Made by a program: the position numbers and the translations under genes
Origin: Nocardioides nitrophenolicus
Lineage (GTDB): Bacteria > Actinomycetota > Actinomycetes > Propionibacteriales > Nocardioidaceae
Assembly (NCBI RefSeq): GCF_016907515.1
Contig: NZ_JAFBBY010000001.1
Location: 4,774,001 to 4,838,000 of the forward strand
Length of the DNA stretch: 64,000 bases
Reading direction: 5' to 3'
Notes under the pieces: model-generated
The model's input: the letters and a program-made list of their open reading frames with translations, nothing else
Databases searched by the model: none
Told to the model about the DNA's origin: nothing
Shown here: positions 8,643-15,341 of the stretch, piece after piece
Layout: each line of letters opens with the position of its first letter
Numbering within the stretch: the stretch's first letter is position 1

Positions 8643-8813
8643 ATGGACACCAAGAAGCTGGTCGCGCTCGTGGTGATCGTCTTCCTCGGGTTCTGGATGT
8701 TCACCGACCCGAGCGGACTCGCCGACACCTCCAAGGCCGCGGCCAGCAGTGGGTGGGACCTGACGACCCAGGCGTTCAACGGGGTCATCGACTTCGTCGG
8801 CGCGATGGACTGA
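8643..8813 (+). CDS. Small membrane protein of unknown function (56 aa)
   Basis: The ATG at 8643 opens MDTKKLVALVVIVFLGFWMF, a basic N-terminus followed by one hydrophobic segment of about 17 residues, then a soluble Ala/Ser-rich tail ending FNGVIDFVGAMD. This predicts a single-span membrane protein. The PH-domain membrane protein starts 18 bp after its stop, so the two are probably co-transcribed. No family was recognised. Confidence 0.6.
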   Translation: MDTKKLVALVVIVFLGFWMFTDPSGLADTSKAAASSGWDLTTQAFNGVIDFVGAMD

Positions 8814-8830
8814 CCGACGGCGCCGAGTCC

Positions 8831-9373
8831 ATGGTGCTGTCGTTCGTCTCCGGTGTCGTGGCCCGGATGGGTGACCCGAAGATCGGGAAGCACCTGCTGC
8901 GCGACGAGGGCGAGGTCGTCGTCGACGAGGTGACCCACCACTGGTTCGCCTACGTCCGGCCCGCGCTGGAGACCGGGCTGGCGCTCGTGCTGCTCGTCGG
9001 CAGCTGGTTCGTGTCCGTGCACGTCGCGTGGGCACTCATCATCGTCGCCGTGGTGCTCCTCGCCCGCGCCGGATGGCAGGCCCTCGGCGTGCTGCGCGAC
9101 AGGTTCGTGATCACCAACATGCGGGTGTTCCGGGTGCACGGCGTCCTCTCCCAGAGCCTGGCGACCATGCCGTTGAGCCGAATCCTCGACATCTCGGTGC
9201 AGAAGCCGCTGCACGGCCGGCTGCTCGGCTTCGGCCACTTCTGCTTCGAGTCCGCCGCCCAGGAGCAGGGCCTGCGCGACATCCGGTACGTCGGCCGGCC
9301 CGACGACCGCGACCTCGCCATCCAGCGCGTGGTCCAGCGGGCGGGACTCCGGGGACCGCGCGTCCCGAACTGA
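8831..9373 (+). CDS. Bacterial PH-domain (bPH2/YdbS-like) membrane protein
   Basis: A 180-residue protein with two adjacent membrane segments (about residues 45-80, GLALVLLVGSWFVSVHVAWALIIVAVVLLARA, given here in parts: GLALVLLVGSWF and ALIIVAVVLLARA). A bPH2 domain follows with RFVITNMRVFRVHGVLSQ and the MPLSRILDISVQKP strand-turn. The SRI-D...Q..LHGRLLGFG pattern is the usual mark of YdbS/YdbT-like proteins, which sit in the inner membrane with the PH domain in the cytoplasm. The precise function of the family is unclear. It follows the small membrane protein closely. Confidence 0.75.
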   Translation: MVLSFVSGVVARMGDPKIGKHLLRDEGEVVVDEVTHHWFAYVRPALETGLALVLLVGSWFVSVHVAWALIIVAVVLLARAGWQALGVLRDRFVITNMRVFRVHGVLSQSLATMPLSRILDISVQKPLHGRLLGFGHFCFESAAQEQGLRDIRYVGRPDDRDLAIQRVVQRAGLRGPRVPN

Positions 9374-9396
9374 GGAGCGTCCGTAGGATTGCGCCC

Positions 9397-10383
9397 ATGA
9401 CGCAGCAGCCGTTCTCCCGTCCCGGTGCGATCGACCTGTCCGCGCTGAAGCGCACCCCGCCGGCCGGTGCCGGTGCCGGCGGTGCCGCCGGCGCGCCCGC
9501 GGGTGGAGGCGGCGCCGGAGGCTCGACGTCGGCGTACTCCGTCGCGGTGGACGAGGCGAACTTCCAGGCGGTGCTCGAGGCGTCGATGACCGCGCCGGTC
9601 GTGCTGGTGTTCTCCTCGCCGTCGCAGTCGCCGGAGAGCGCCCAGCTCGCGCTCGACGTCGCCACCGTCGCCGACGAGTACGACGGCCGATTCCTGGCGG
9701 CGTCGATCGACGTCGACGCCGTGCCCCAGCTGGCAAGTGTCGTTGGGCAGGCGATGCAGATCCCTCAACTGCCAGTGCCGCTGATGCTGGTCCTCCTCGA
9801 CGGCCGGCCGGCGACGCAGCCGATCCCCGGCGCCGCACCGATCGACGACATCCGGGCGCTGTTCAACCAGCTCGCCCAGCAGCTCACCGCCCAGGGCATC
9901 ACCGGGCGGCACCAGCCCAACGCCTTCGGCGCCGCGGGCGGCGAGGTCGCCGAGGGCGAGGAGCCGGAGATCGACCCGCGCTACGCTCCGGCCCAGGACG
10001 CGCTCGCGGCCGGCGACATCGACGCGGCGGTCGCGGAGTACCAGAAGCTGGTCGACGCCAACCCCGCCGACCACGAGGCCGCGGCCGGGCTGTCGATGGC
10101 GAAGCTGCTGCAGCGCACCCAGGGCGTCGACCTGAACGCGGCCCGCGCCGCCGCGGCGGCCGACCCAGACGACGTCGACGCACAGACGCTGGTCGCCGAC
10201 CTCGACATGCTCGGCGGCCACGTCGAGGACGCCTTCGCCCGGCTGGTGGAGCTGGTCCGGCGTACGTCGGGCAAGGAGCGCGACCGGGCGAGGGAGCACC
10301 TCGTCGGCCTCTTCGGCGCCGTCGGCAATGACGACCCGCGGGTCCTCAAGGGGCGTCAGGCGCTGGCCTCCGCGCTGTTCTGA
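9397..10383 (+). CDS. Thioredoxin-fold / TPR protein (CnoX/YbbN-like)
   Basis: A 328-residue protein. After a Gly/Ala/Pro-rich linker (about 25-45) comes a thioredoxin-like domain with AVLEASMTAPVVLVFSSPSQSPES, in which the CxxC motif is replaced by SSPSQSPES, so it cannot do thiol exchange there. A C-terminal tetratricopeptide region (about 190-328) contains PAQDALAAGDIDAAVAEYQKL. This layout is that of YbbN/CnoX co-chaperone relatives common in actinobacteria. The next gene starts within its stop codon (TGATG), implying coupling with the EI24 membrane protein. Confidence 0.8.
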   Translation: MTQQPFSRPGAIDLSALKRTPPAGAGAGGAAGAPAGGGGAGGSTSAYSVAVDEANFQAVLEASMTAPVVLVFSSPSQSPESAQLALDVATVADEYDGRFLAASIDVDAVPQLASVVGQAMQIPQLPVPLMLVLLDGRPATQPIPGAAPIDDIRALFNQLAQQLTAQGITGRHQPNAFGAAGGEVAEGEEPEIDPRYAPAQDALAAGDIDAAVAEYQKLVDANPADHEAAAGLSMAKLLQRTQGVDLNAARAAAAADPDDVDAQTLVADLDMLGGHVEDAFARLVELVRRTSGKERDRAREHLVGLFGAVGNDDPRVLKGRQALASALF

Positions 10384-11144
10384 TGGGCTTCGGGCGCGGG
10401 GCCGGGTACCTCCTGCGCGGGCTGCGGCTCTGGCGGGAGCGCCCCGCGCTGATGCTGCTCGGCATCGTGCCCGCGGTGATCGTGGCCGCCTTCGTGGCCA
10501 CGCTCCTCGTCGTCCTGGTGATCTACGCCGACGACGTGGTCGGCTGGGCCACGCCGTTCGCCGACGACTGGGACGACGCCGTGCGCGGGCTGTTCCGCGG
10601 CGCGCTCTACCTGCTCGTGCTGGCCGGCGCGGCGATGCTGGCGATCGTCACCTTCACCGGGCTCACCCTCGCGGTCGGCGACCCCTTCTACGAGAAGATC
10701 TGGAAGGAGGTCGAGCTCTCGCTCGGCGGCGACGTGCCCGACCGCGGGGTCGGCTGGGTCCGCGGCGCGCTCGACGGGCTGGTGCTGGTCGGCTTCGGCA
10801 TCCTCACCACGGTCGGCGTCTTCCTGATCGGGCTGCTGCCCGTCATCGGCACCGTGGTCGGCGCGGTGCTCGGCCTGGTCGTCTCCGGCCGGCTGCTCGC
10901 CGGCGAGCTGGTCTCCCGCCCGCTCGAGGCCCGCGGGCTCGACCGCGCCGCCCGCGCGGCCCTGATGCGCCGGCACCGAGGCGCGATGCTCGGCTTCGGG
11001 GTCTGCGTCCAGGCCTGCTTCCTGGTGCCGCTCGGCGGCATCCTGGTCATGCCCGCGGCGGTCGCGGGTGCGACCTACCTGGCTCGCTCGGCGCTGGACG
11101 GCAGGCTCGAGGCCCGGTTCGAGGGTCAGCCCGGCGGGAGCTGA
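10383..11144 (+). CDS. EI24-domain integral membrane protein (CysZ-like)
   Basis: A 253-residue protein with hydrophobic segments near residues 25-50, 75-98, 133-160 and 200-230, matching the EI24/CysZ family. The DPFYEKIWKEVE motif after the second segment is typical. Some relatives (CysZ) take up sulfate; others are uncharacterised, and no sulfate genes adjoin. The ATG shares one base with the preceding stop, so it is translationally coupled to the thioredoxin/TPR gene. Its 3' end overlaps the convergent SnoaL gene by 19 bp. Confidence 0.75.
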   Translation: MGFGRGAGYLLRGLRLWRERPALMLLGIVPAVIVAAFVATLLVVLVIYADDVVGWATPFADDWDDAVRGLFRGALYLLVLAGAAMLAIVTFTGLTLAVGDPFYEKIWKEVELSLGGDVPDRGVGWVRGALDGLVLVGFGILTTVGVFLIGLLPVIGTVVGAVLGLVVSGRLLAGELVSRPLEARGLDRAARAALMRRHRGAMLGFGVCVQACFLVPLGGILVMPAAVAGATYLARSALDGRLEARFEGQPGGS

Positions 11145-11617
11145 CCCAGGGCGCCGGTGCGCAGCAGGGCGTGTGCCAGCTCGGCGCCGTCGAGCAGCCG
11201 ACCGGTACGCACCGTCGCGCGCCAACCCTCGTCGGTGCGCCGCAGCTGCCAGTGGTTGGCGGTCGCGCGGTTGACCCGGAAGGCGCCGTCCTCGTGCAGC
11301 ACCATCAGCGAGTGGGTGACCGCGATCGCCGTGTCGCCGTCGACCCGCACCGACACCGGTCCGTTGAAGTGGGCGCAGCCGCCGGCGATGAAGCCCTGGT
11401 GGGACGCCGAGCGGACCATCGCGCGGATCTCCTCGCGGCCGGTCATCACGATGACGTCGTTGTCATAGACGCCGTCCTCGGTCCAGATCGCCGCGACCTC
11501 GTCCGCGCAGCCCGAGTCGACCAGCGGGCCGTACGTCGTCAGCAGCTGCACGATCTCGCGCTCGTCCTCCAGGCGCTGGAGTCGGCGCTCGAGTGCGGCC
11601 AGGCGGTCGTCGGTCAT
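11126..11617 (-). CDS. SnoaL-like / NTF2-fold protein
   Basis: A 163-residue SnoaL_4-type protein. An N-terminal helix (RLAALERRLQRLEDEREIVQ) leads into LLTTYGPLVDSG, AIWTEDGVYDND and GCAHFNGPVSV. The alpha+beta cone fold covers ketosteroid isomerases, scytalone-dehydratase-like enzymes and BaiE-type bile-acid 7-alpha-dehydratases. The tyrosine in TTYG and histidine in CAHF are where BaiE-like enzymes carry catalytic residues, but equivalence is unproven. It overlaps the LLM-family gene by 4 bp (ATGA) and probably works with it on a hydroxylated or keto intermediate of the steroid locus that starts here. Confidence 0.75.
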   Translation of the reverse strand: MTDDRLAALERRLQRLEDEREIVQLLTTYGPLVDSGCADEVAAIWTEDGVYDNDVIVMTGREEIRAMVRSASHQGFIAGGCAHFNGPVSVRVDGDTAIAVTHSLMVLHEDGAFRVNRATANHWQLRRTDEGWRATVRTGRLLDGAELAHALLRTGALGQLPPG

Positions 11618-12471
11618 GGGATCTCCTTCGCGAGGGCGGCCAGCGCCTCGAGCTGGTCGCAGTAGTGGTCGGCGCAGGTGGCCTCGACGGCGGTGGTGAC
11701 GAGCGTGGCGCCGGCCTCGCGCACCCGGGCCAGGCGGGCCGTCGTACCGCTGGGGTCGCCGGTGGGGTCGACCATCGCGCCGGGGGAGAGGATCACCTCG
11801 AAGCCGTCGGGGAGGTCGTGGCGCGCGAGCAGGGTGCGCAGCTCGCCGAGGCCGAGGCCGAACGGGACCCAGCCGTCGCCGAGCTCGACGGCGCGGCGCA
11901 GGCTGCGCGGCGTACGACCGCCGATGAGGAGCGGGACCCGCTCCTGGACGGCGTGCGGCTCGACGACGAAGCCCTCGAAGTCGTAGTGGCTGCCGTGGTA
12001 CGCCGGCTCGCGCCGGCCCAGGCTGGCCCGCAGGGCGCGCAGCGCGTCGTCGGCGCGCTCGCCGCGGCCGGCGAACGGGGCGTCGAGCAACGCGAACTCC
12101 TCCTCGAGCGAGCCCACGCCGATGCCGAGCAGCAGCCGGCCGCCGCTGACCAGGTCGAGGGTGCCGTAGCGCTTGGCGATGGCGAGCGGGTGGTGGTAGC
12201 CGATCACCAGCACCTGGGTCATCAGCCGCAGTCGCTCGGTGACGGCGGCGAGGTGGCCGAAGGTGGCGAGGGGGTCCCAGTAGGTGCCGCCGCGCTGGTC
12301 GGCGGCCGCGGTGGGGACGGCGACGTGCTCGCTGCAGGTGAGGTGGTGGAAGCCGAGCCGATCGGCGGCTCGCGCGACCTGGACGAGCTCGGCGATGCCG
12401 GCGTTCGCCTCCCAGGGGGCGTGCGCCCCGGGGTTGGCGGTCACGATCGGGCTGACGAGGCCGAGCTGCAC
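11614..12471 (-). CDS. LLM-class, probably F420-dependent oxidoreductase
   Basis: A 285-residue luciferase-like TIM-barrel protein. Marks are FHHLTCSEHVAVP near residue 40, RLRLMTQVLVIGYHHPLAIAKRYGTLDLVSGGRLLLGIGVG given in part as HHPLAIAKRYGTLD and GRLLLGIGVG, and PLLIGGRTPRSLRRAVELGDGW near 180. This is the common LLM F420-dependent pattern in actinobacteria; FMN use cannot be excluded. Substrate is unknown; co-translation with a SnoaL protein at the edge of the steroid genes suggests a steroid or CoA-ester role (inference). Confidence 0.8.
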   Translation of the reverse strand: MQLGLVSPIVTANPGAHAPWEANAGIAELVQVARAADRLGFHHLTCSEHVAVPTAAADQRGGTYWDPLATFGHLAAVTERLRLMTQVLVIGYHHPLAIAKRYGTLDLVSGGRLLLGIGVGSLEEEFALLDAPFAGRGERADDALRALRASLGRREPAYHGSHYDFEGFVVEPHAVQERVPLLIGGRTPRSLRRAVELGDGWVPFGLGLGELRTLLARHDLPDGFEVILSPGAMVDPTGDPSGTTARLARVREAGATLVTTAVEATCADHYCDQLEALAALAKEIP

Positions 12472-12610
12472 GGTGCTTCCTTCCGCTGGGTTCGGGCGGC
12501 AGTCAAGCAGTCCGTCGGCTGTTGCGGGGCGCGCGCTCTCGCTCAGTGGTGGGGACCGGCGGGGCGTGGGGGCTTGTGGCGTCCGTCTCCTCTTGCTACC
12601 TTCGGATCAG

Positions 12611-12636
12611 CAAAACAAGAATTCATTTCAGTTTTG
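12611..12636. promoter_or_regulatory. Inverted repeat before the iclR-type gene (candidate autoregulatory operator)
   Basis: CAAAAC (12611-12616) and GTTTTG (12631-12636) are perfect inverted arms around an AT-rich 14-bp centre containing GAATTC, 17 bp before the ATG at 12653. This is an AT-rich island in a very GC-rich region. IclR proteins usually bind such operators near their own start. Confidence 0.4.
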
Positions 12637-12652
12637 ACCGAGGGGAGCAGTC

Positions 12653-13570
12653 ATGAGCGCTCAGATCGTCGAGCCGGTCGCCGAGGGTGCCACCACCAGC
12701 GCGGGCCGCGACCTGCCGCCGTCCATGGTGGAGCGGATGTCGCTGATCCTGGACGCCTTCGAGTCCCCTGCCGCGCGGCTCACCCTCGAGCAGGTCTCGC
12801 GGGCCACCCACCTCCCGCGCTCGACCGCCCACCGGATCCTCGACCAGCTGGTCCGCCTCGAATGGCTCGCCCACACCTCGTTCGGCTTCTCGCTCGGACC
12901 GCGCTCGCTCGGCCTGGGCGGCGGCGGACGCGCCGACACCGAGCTGCGGGAGGCGGCCGCGCCGTACCTCCACGAGCTGCAGGTCCGCACCGGACTGGTC
13001 GCGCACCTCGCCGTGCTCGACGGGCCCGACGTGCGCTATCTCGACAAGATCGGCGGCCGCTTCGCCGTACGGGTGCCGTCGCGGGTCGGTGGTCACGCCG
13101 CGGCCCACGCCACCGCCCTCGGCAAGGCGATCCTCGCCTGGCTGCCCGCCGAGCGCGTCGACGAGATCGTCGATGCCCGGCCCGCCCGGCTGACGAAGTC
13201 GACGATCACCGACCTCGCCCTGCTGCACCAGGAGCTGCACCGGATCCGCGGTCGCCACGGTGTCGCGTACGAGCGTGGGGAGGCACACCCCGACATCGCC
13301 TGCGTCGCCGCCGCCATCCGCAGCCCCGAGGGTGCGGTCGGCGCGGTCTCCCTCGTCGGCGACCTGCGGGCGCCTGTCGAGCGGGTCGCCCCCCTCGTGC
13401 TCCGCGCCGCCCGGCAGACCGCGGCCGACCTGTTCCCGCAGCCCGAGGCGGCGCCCGCCCCTGCCGCGCGACCGGCCCGCACTCCCGCGCCCCCCGCCAC
13501 CCAGCCCACCTGGTCCGCCGCGACTATGGAACGTCTCGTCGCCGACGCGGCCTCCGGTGCCTGGGTATAG
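12653..13570 (+). CDS. IclR-family transcriptional regulator
   Basis: A 305-residue IclR protein. The winged helix-turn-helix (about residues 24-90: MVERMSLILDAFE, LTLEQVSRATHLPRSTAHRIL, FSLGPRSLGLGG) precedes an effector domain with VRYLDKIGGRFAVRVPSRVG, ATALGKAILAWLP, GVAYERGEAHPDIACVAAAI and GAVSLVGD. A Pro/Ala-rich tail of about 45 residues extends beyond the usual C-terminus (family about 250-260). It resembles the second IclR regulator at 38336 across the DNA-binding domain. It sits beside the hsaB/hsaD divergent promoter, so it may control ring-degradation genes. The ATG follows GAGGGGAGCAGTC. Confidence 0.88.
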   Translation: MSAQIVEPVAEGATTSAGRDLPPSMVERMSLILDAFESPAARLTLEQVSRATHLPRSTAHRILDQLVRLEWLAHTSFGFSLGPRSLGLGGGGRADTELREAAAPYLHELQVRTGLVAHLAVLDGPDVRYLDKIGGRFAVRVPSRVGGHAAAHATALGKAILAWLPAERVDEIVDARPARLTKSTITDLALLHQELHRIRGRHGVAYERGEAHPDIACVAAAIRSPEGAVGAVSLVGDLRAPVERVAPLVLRAARQTAADLFPQPEAAPAPAARPARTPAPPATQPTWSAATMERLVADAASGAWV

Positions 13571-13752
13571 CCGACCCGGCAGAAACTGGCTCCGGATTTC
13601 GGCCGACCCGTCAGAAAGTGGTCGTGAAAGCCGGCCGACCCGGCAGAAAGTGGCATCCCGCAGGTGCCAGTTTCTGCCGGGTCGTCGTGTTTTGAGAGCG
13701 AGTTTCTGCCGGGTCGGCGGAGATTGAGAGCCAGTTTCTGCCGGGTCAGCCC
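13571..13752. repeat. Repeat array A: 3 forward + 3 inverted 32-bp units
   Basis: Forward cores begin at 13571, 13603 and 13635 (CCGACCCGGCAGAAAGTGG and variants). Inverted cores begin at 13667, 13699 and 13731. Every start is exactly 32 bp apart, including across the inversion. The array fills the space between the convergent iclR-type gene (ends 13570) and hsaB-like gene, whose TGA stop (13746-13748 on the minus strand) lies inside the last unit. A transcript from either side could fold into a long imperfect stem, so bidirectional termination is plausible. Confidence 0.95.
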
Positions 13753-14282
13753 CAGTGGTCGCCCCAGCCCCACAGGTCCGGAGCGAGCTGCTCGTGCTGG
13801 TCCTCGACGCCGAACCGCCCGCGGAAGAACAGCATCGGGGCGGCCCGATGCGGGGTCTCGAGGCGGGTGACCCGGCCGATGACGACGTCGTGGTCGCCGG
13901 CGACGACGACGTTCTCGACCACGGCGTGCACCCGCATCAGGGCGCCGGGCAGGCTGGGGGTGCCGTCGGCGGAGAGGTCCCAGGCGAGGTCCTCGAACTT
14001 GCGGCCGCGGCTCGAGCCGAACCGCTCGCACAGGTCGGCCTGATCCTCGCCGAGCACGTTGACGGTGAACCGTCCCGAGCGCCGGATCCGTGGCCAGGCG
14101 CGGCCGGAGTGGTCGGCGCAGAAGAGCACGAGCGGCGGCTCGAGCGAGACCGAGGCGAAGGACTGGCACGCGAAGCCGACCGGCTCACCGTCGTCCAGAC
14201 CGGTCACGATCGTCACGCCGGTCGCGAAGTTGCCCATCGCGGCGCGCATCTCCAGTGCGGACGGCTCGGTTGCGGTGCTCAT
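13746..14282 (-). CDS. hsaB: Flavin reductase, HsaB-type (steroid monooxygenase reductase component)
   Basis: A 178-residue flavin reductase-domain protein close to Rv3567c/HsaB: GNFATGVTIVTG, the hallmark VGFACQSFASVSLEPPLVLFC (given in part: FACQSFASVSLEPP), RSGRFTVNVLGEDQ, and MLFFRGRFG near the end. HsaB uses NADH to supply reduced flavin to the oxygenase HsaA for 4-hydroxylation of 3-HSA. Here it is divergent from the hsaD-kstD-hsaA-hsaC operon rather than inside it. The ATG at 14280-14282 was chosen because the upstream frame lacks family similarity. Its stop codon is embedded in repeat array A. Confidence 0.88.
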   Translation of the reverse strand: MSTATEPSALEMRAAMGNFATGVTIVTGLDDGEPVGFACQSFASVSLEPPLVLFCADHSGRAWPRIRRSGRFTVNVLGEDQADLCERFGSSRGRKFEDLAWDLSADGTPSLPGALMRVHAVVENVVVAGDHDVVIGRVTRLETPHRAAPMLFFRGRFGVEDQHEQLAPDLWGWGDHWG

Positions 14283-14402
14283 GCCGTCGACGCTAGCGAC
14301 GCCGTGGTGCGAGGGTCGGGCAGGTCCCGGTGAGTGACGGCGGACGGCCCGAGCACCCGCCCGACGACGTACGACGGCCCGCAATCGCCCGCCAGGACTG
14401 GG

Positions 14403-14421
14403 CTTCCCGGTCACCGGGAAG
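14403..14421. promoter_or_regulatory. Motif site a: CTTCCCGGTCACCGGGAAG
   Basis: A 19-bp palindrome, perfect except at its central base, in the 180-bp gap between divergent hsaB and hsaD, 42 bp before the hsaD GTG. It is the most symmetric member of the TCCCRCTSACCGG family found throughout the locus. Confidence 0.65.
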
Positions 14422-14462
14422 GGGGCGGGCCCGTTCGTGGAGGGCCACCTAGCGTGCGGAGC

Positions 14463-15341
14463 GTGACCGAGCTGACCCACGACTCCACGCGACGCGAGCT
14501 GGCCACCGACGCCGGCGTGCTGCGCTACCACGAGGCCGGCGACGGCCCCCCGCTGCTGATGCTGCACGGCTCCGGACCCGGCGTCACCGGATGGCGCAAC
14601 TTCGGCGACAACCTTCCCGCCTTCGCGCCGCACTTCCGGTGCCTGGTGCTCGAGCTGCCCGGCTTCGGCGTCAGCGACACCACCGACCAGCACCCGATGG
14701 TTGCGGCGCTTCCGGCCGTGCAGCGATTCCTCGACGGGCTCGGCCTCGACCGGGTCGACGTGATCGGGAACTCCATGGGCGGCGGCGTCGCGACCCGGCT
14801 CGCGATCAGCCAGCCGGAGCGGGTACGACGACTGGTCACCGTCGGCGGCGTCGGCCGCAACATCTTCAGCCCCGCCCCGGGCGAGGGCATCAACCTGCTG
14901 GTCGAGTTCGTCGAGAACCCGACCCGCGAGAACCTGGTCGCCTGGCTGCGTTCGATGGTCTTCGACCAGTCGATGGTCACCGAGGAGCTGATCGAGCAGC
15001 GCTGGGCACTCGCCACCGAGCCGGACACGCTCGAGGTCGCGCGCCGGATGTACGGCCGGGCCGCGATCACCGCCGCCTTCGCCGGCGCGGGGAGCTCGGC
15101 GCAGGCGACCCCCGGCTGGGCGCAGTTCGACCGGATCAAGGCGCGCACCCTGCTCACCTGGGGCCGTGACGACCGGGTCAGCCCGATGGACATGATGCTG
15201 ATCCCGATGCGGACCATCCCCGACGTCGAGGTGCACGTGTTCGCCAACTGCGGGCACTGGGCGATGATCGAGCAGAAGCGCGCCTGGGAGCGGACCGTGC
15301 TCGCCTTCCTCACCGAGCAGGACGGGGAGCACGCCGCATGA
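14463..15341 (+). CDS. hsaD: Meta-cleavage product hydrolase, HsaD-type
   Basis: A 292-residue alpha/beta-hydrolase matching Rv3569c/HsaD in length and layout: MLHGSGPGVTGWRNF, ELPGFGVSD, nucleophile GNSMGGG (S104), NPTRENLVAWLRSMVFDQSM, acid D237 in WGRDDRV and H265 in NCGHWAMIE. HsaD cleaves the C-C bond of the extradiol ring-fission product 4,9-DSHA, giving a 2-hydroxyhexadienoate and HIP-type acid. The GTG start at 14463 gives the family length. It heads a five-gene operon and overlaps kstD by 4 bp (ATGA). A palindromic motif site lies upstream. Confidence 0.92.
   Translation: MTELTHDSTRRELATDAGVLRYHEAGDGPPLLMLHGSGPGVTGWRNFGDNLPAFAPHFRCLVLELPGFGVSDTTDQHPMVAALPAVQRFLDGLGLDRVDVIGNSMGGGVATRLAISQPERVRRLVTVGGVGRNIFSPAPGEGINLLVEFVENPTRENLVAWLRSMVFDQSMVTEELIEQRWALATEPDTLEVARRMYGRAAITAAFAGAGSSAQATPGWAQFDRIKARTLLTWGRDDRVSPMDMMLIPMRTIPDVEVHVFANCGHWAMIEQKRAWERTVLAFLTEQDGEHAA

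Noticed and set aside
9397..10383. Active thioredoxin
   Set aside because: The CxxC position reads SSPSQSPES, so redox activity at that site is not possible; kept as a thioredoxin-fold/TPR protein.
12532..12547. Further copy of the TCCCRCTSACCGG motif upstream of the LLM gene
   Set aside because: CGCTCAGTGG matches part of the motif on the minus strand, but the flanking half (TCCC/CCGGG) is missing, so it was not counted.
13571..13752. Integron attC sites or phage att sites
   Set aside because: No integrase in the window, no GTTRRRY core, and the units are regularly tandem rather than one per cassette.
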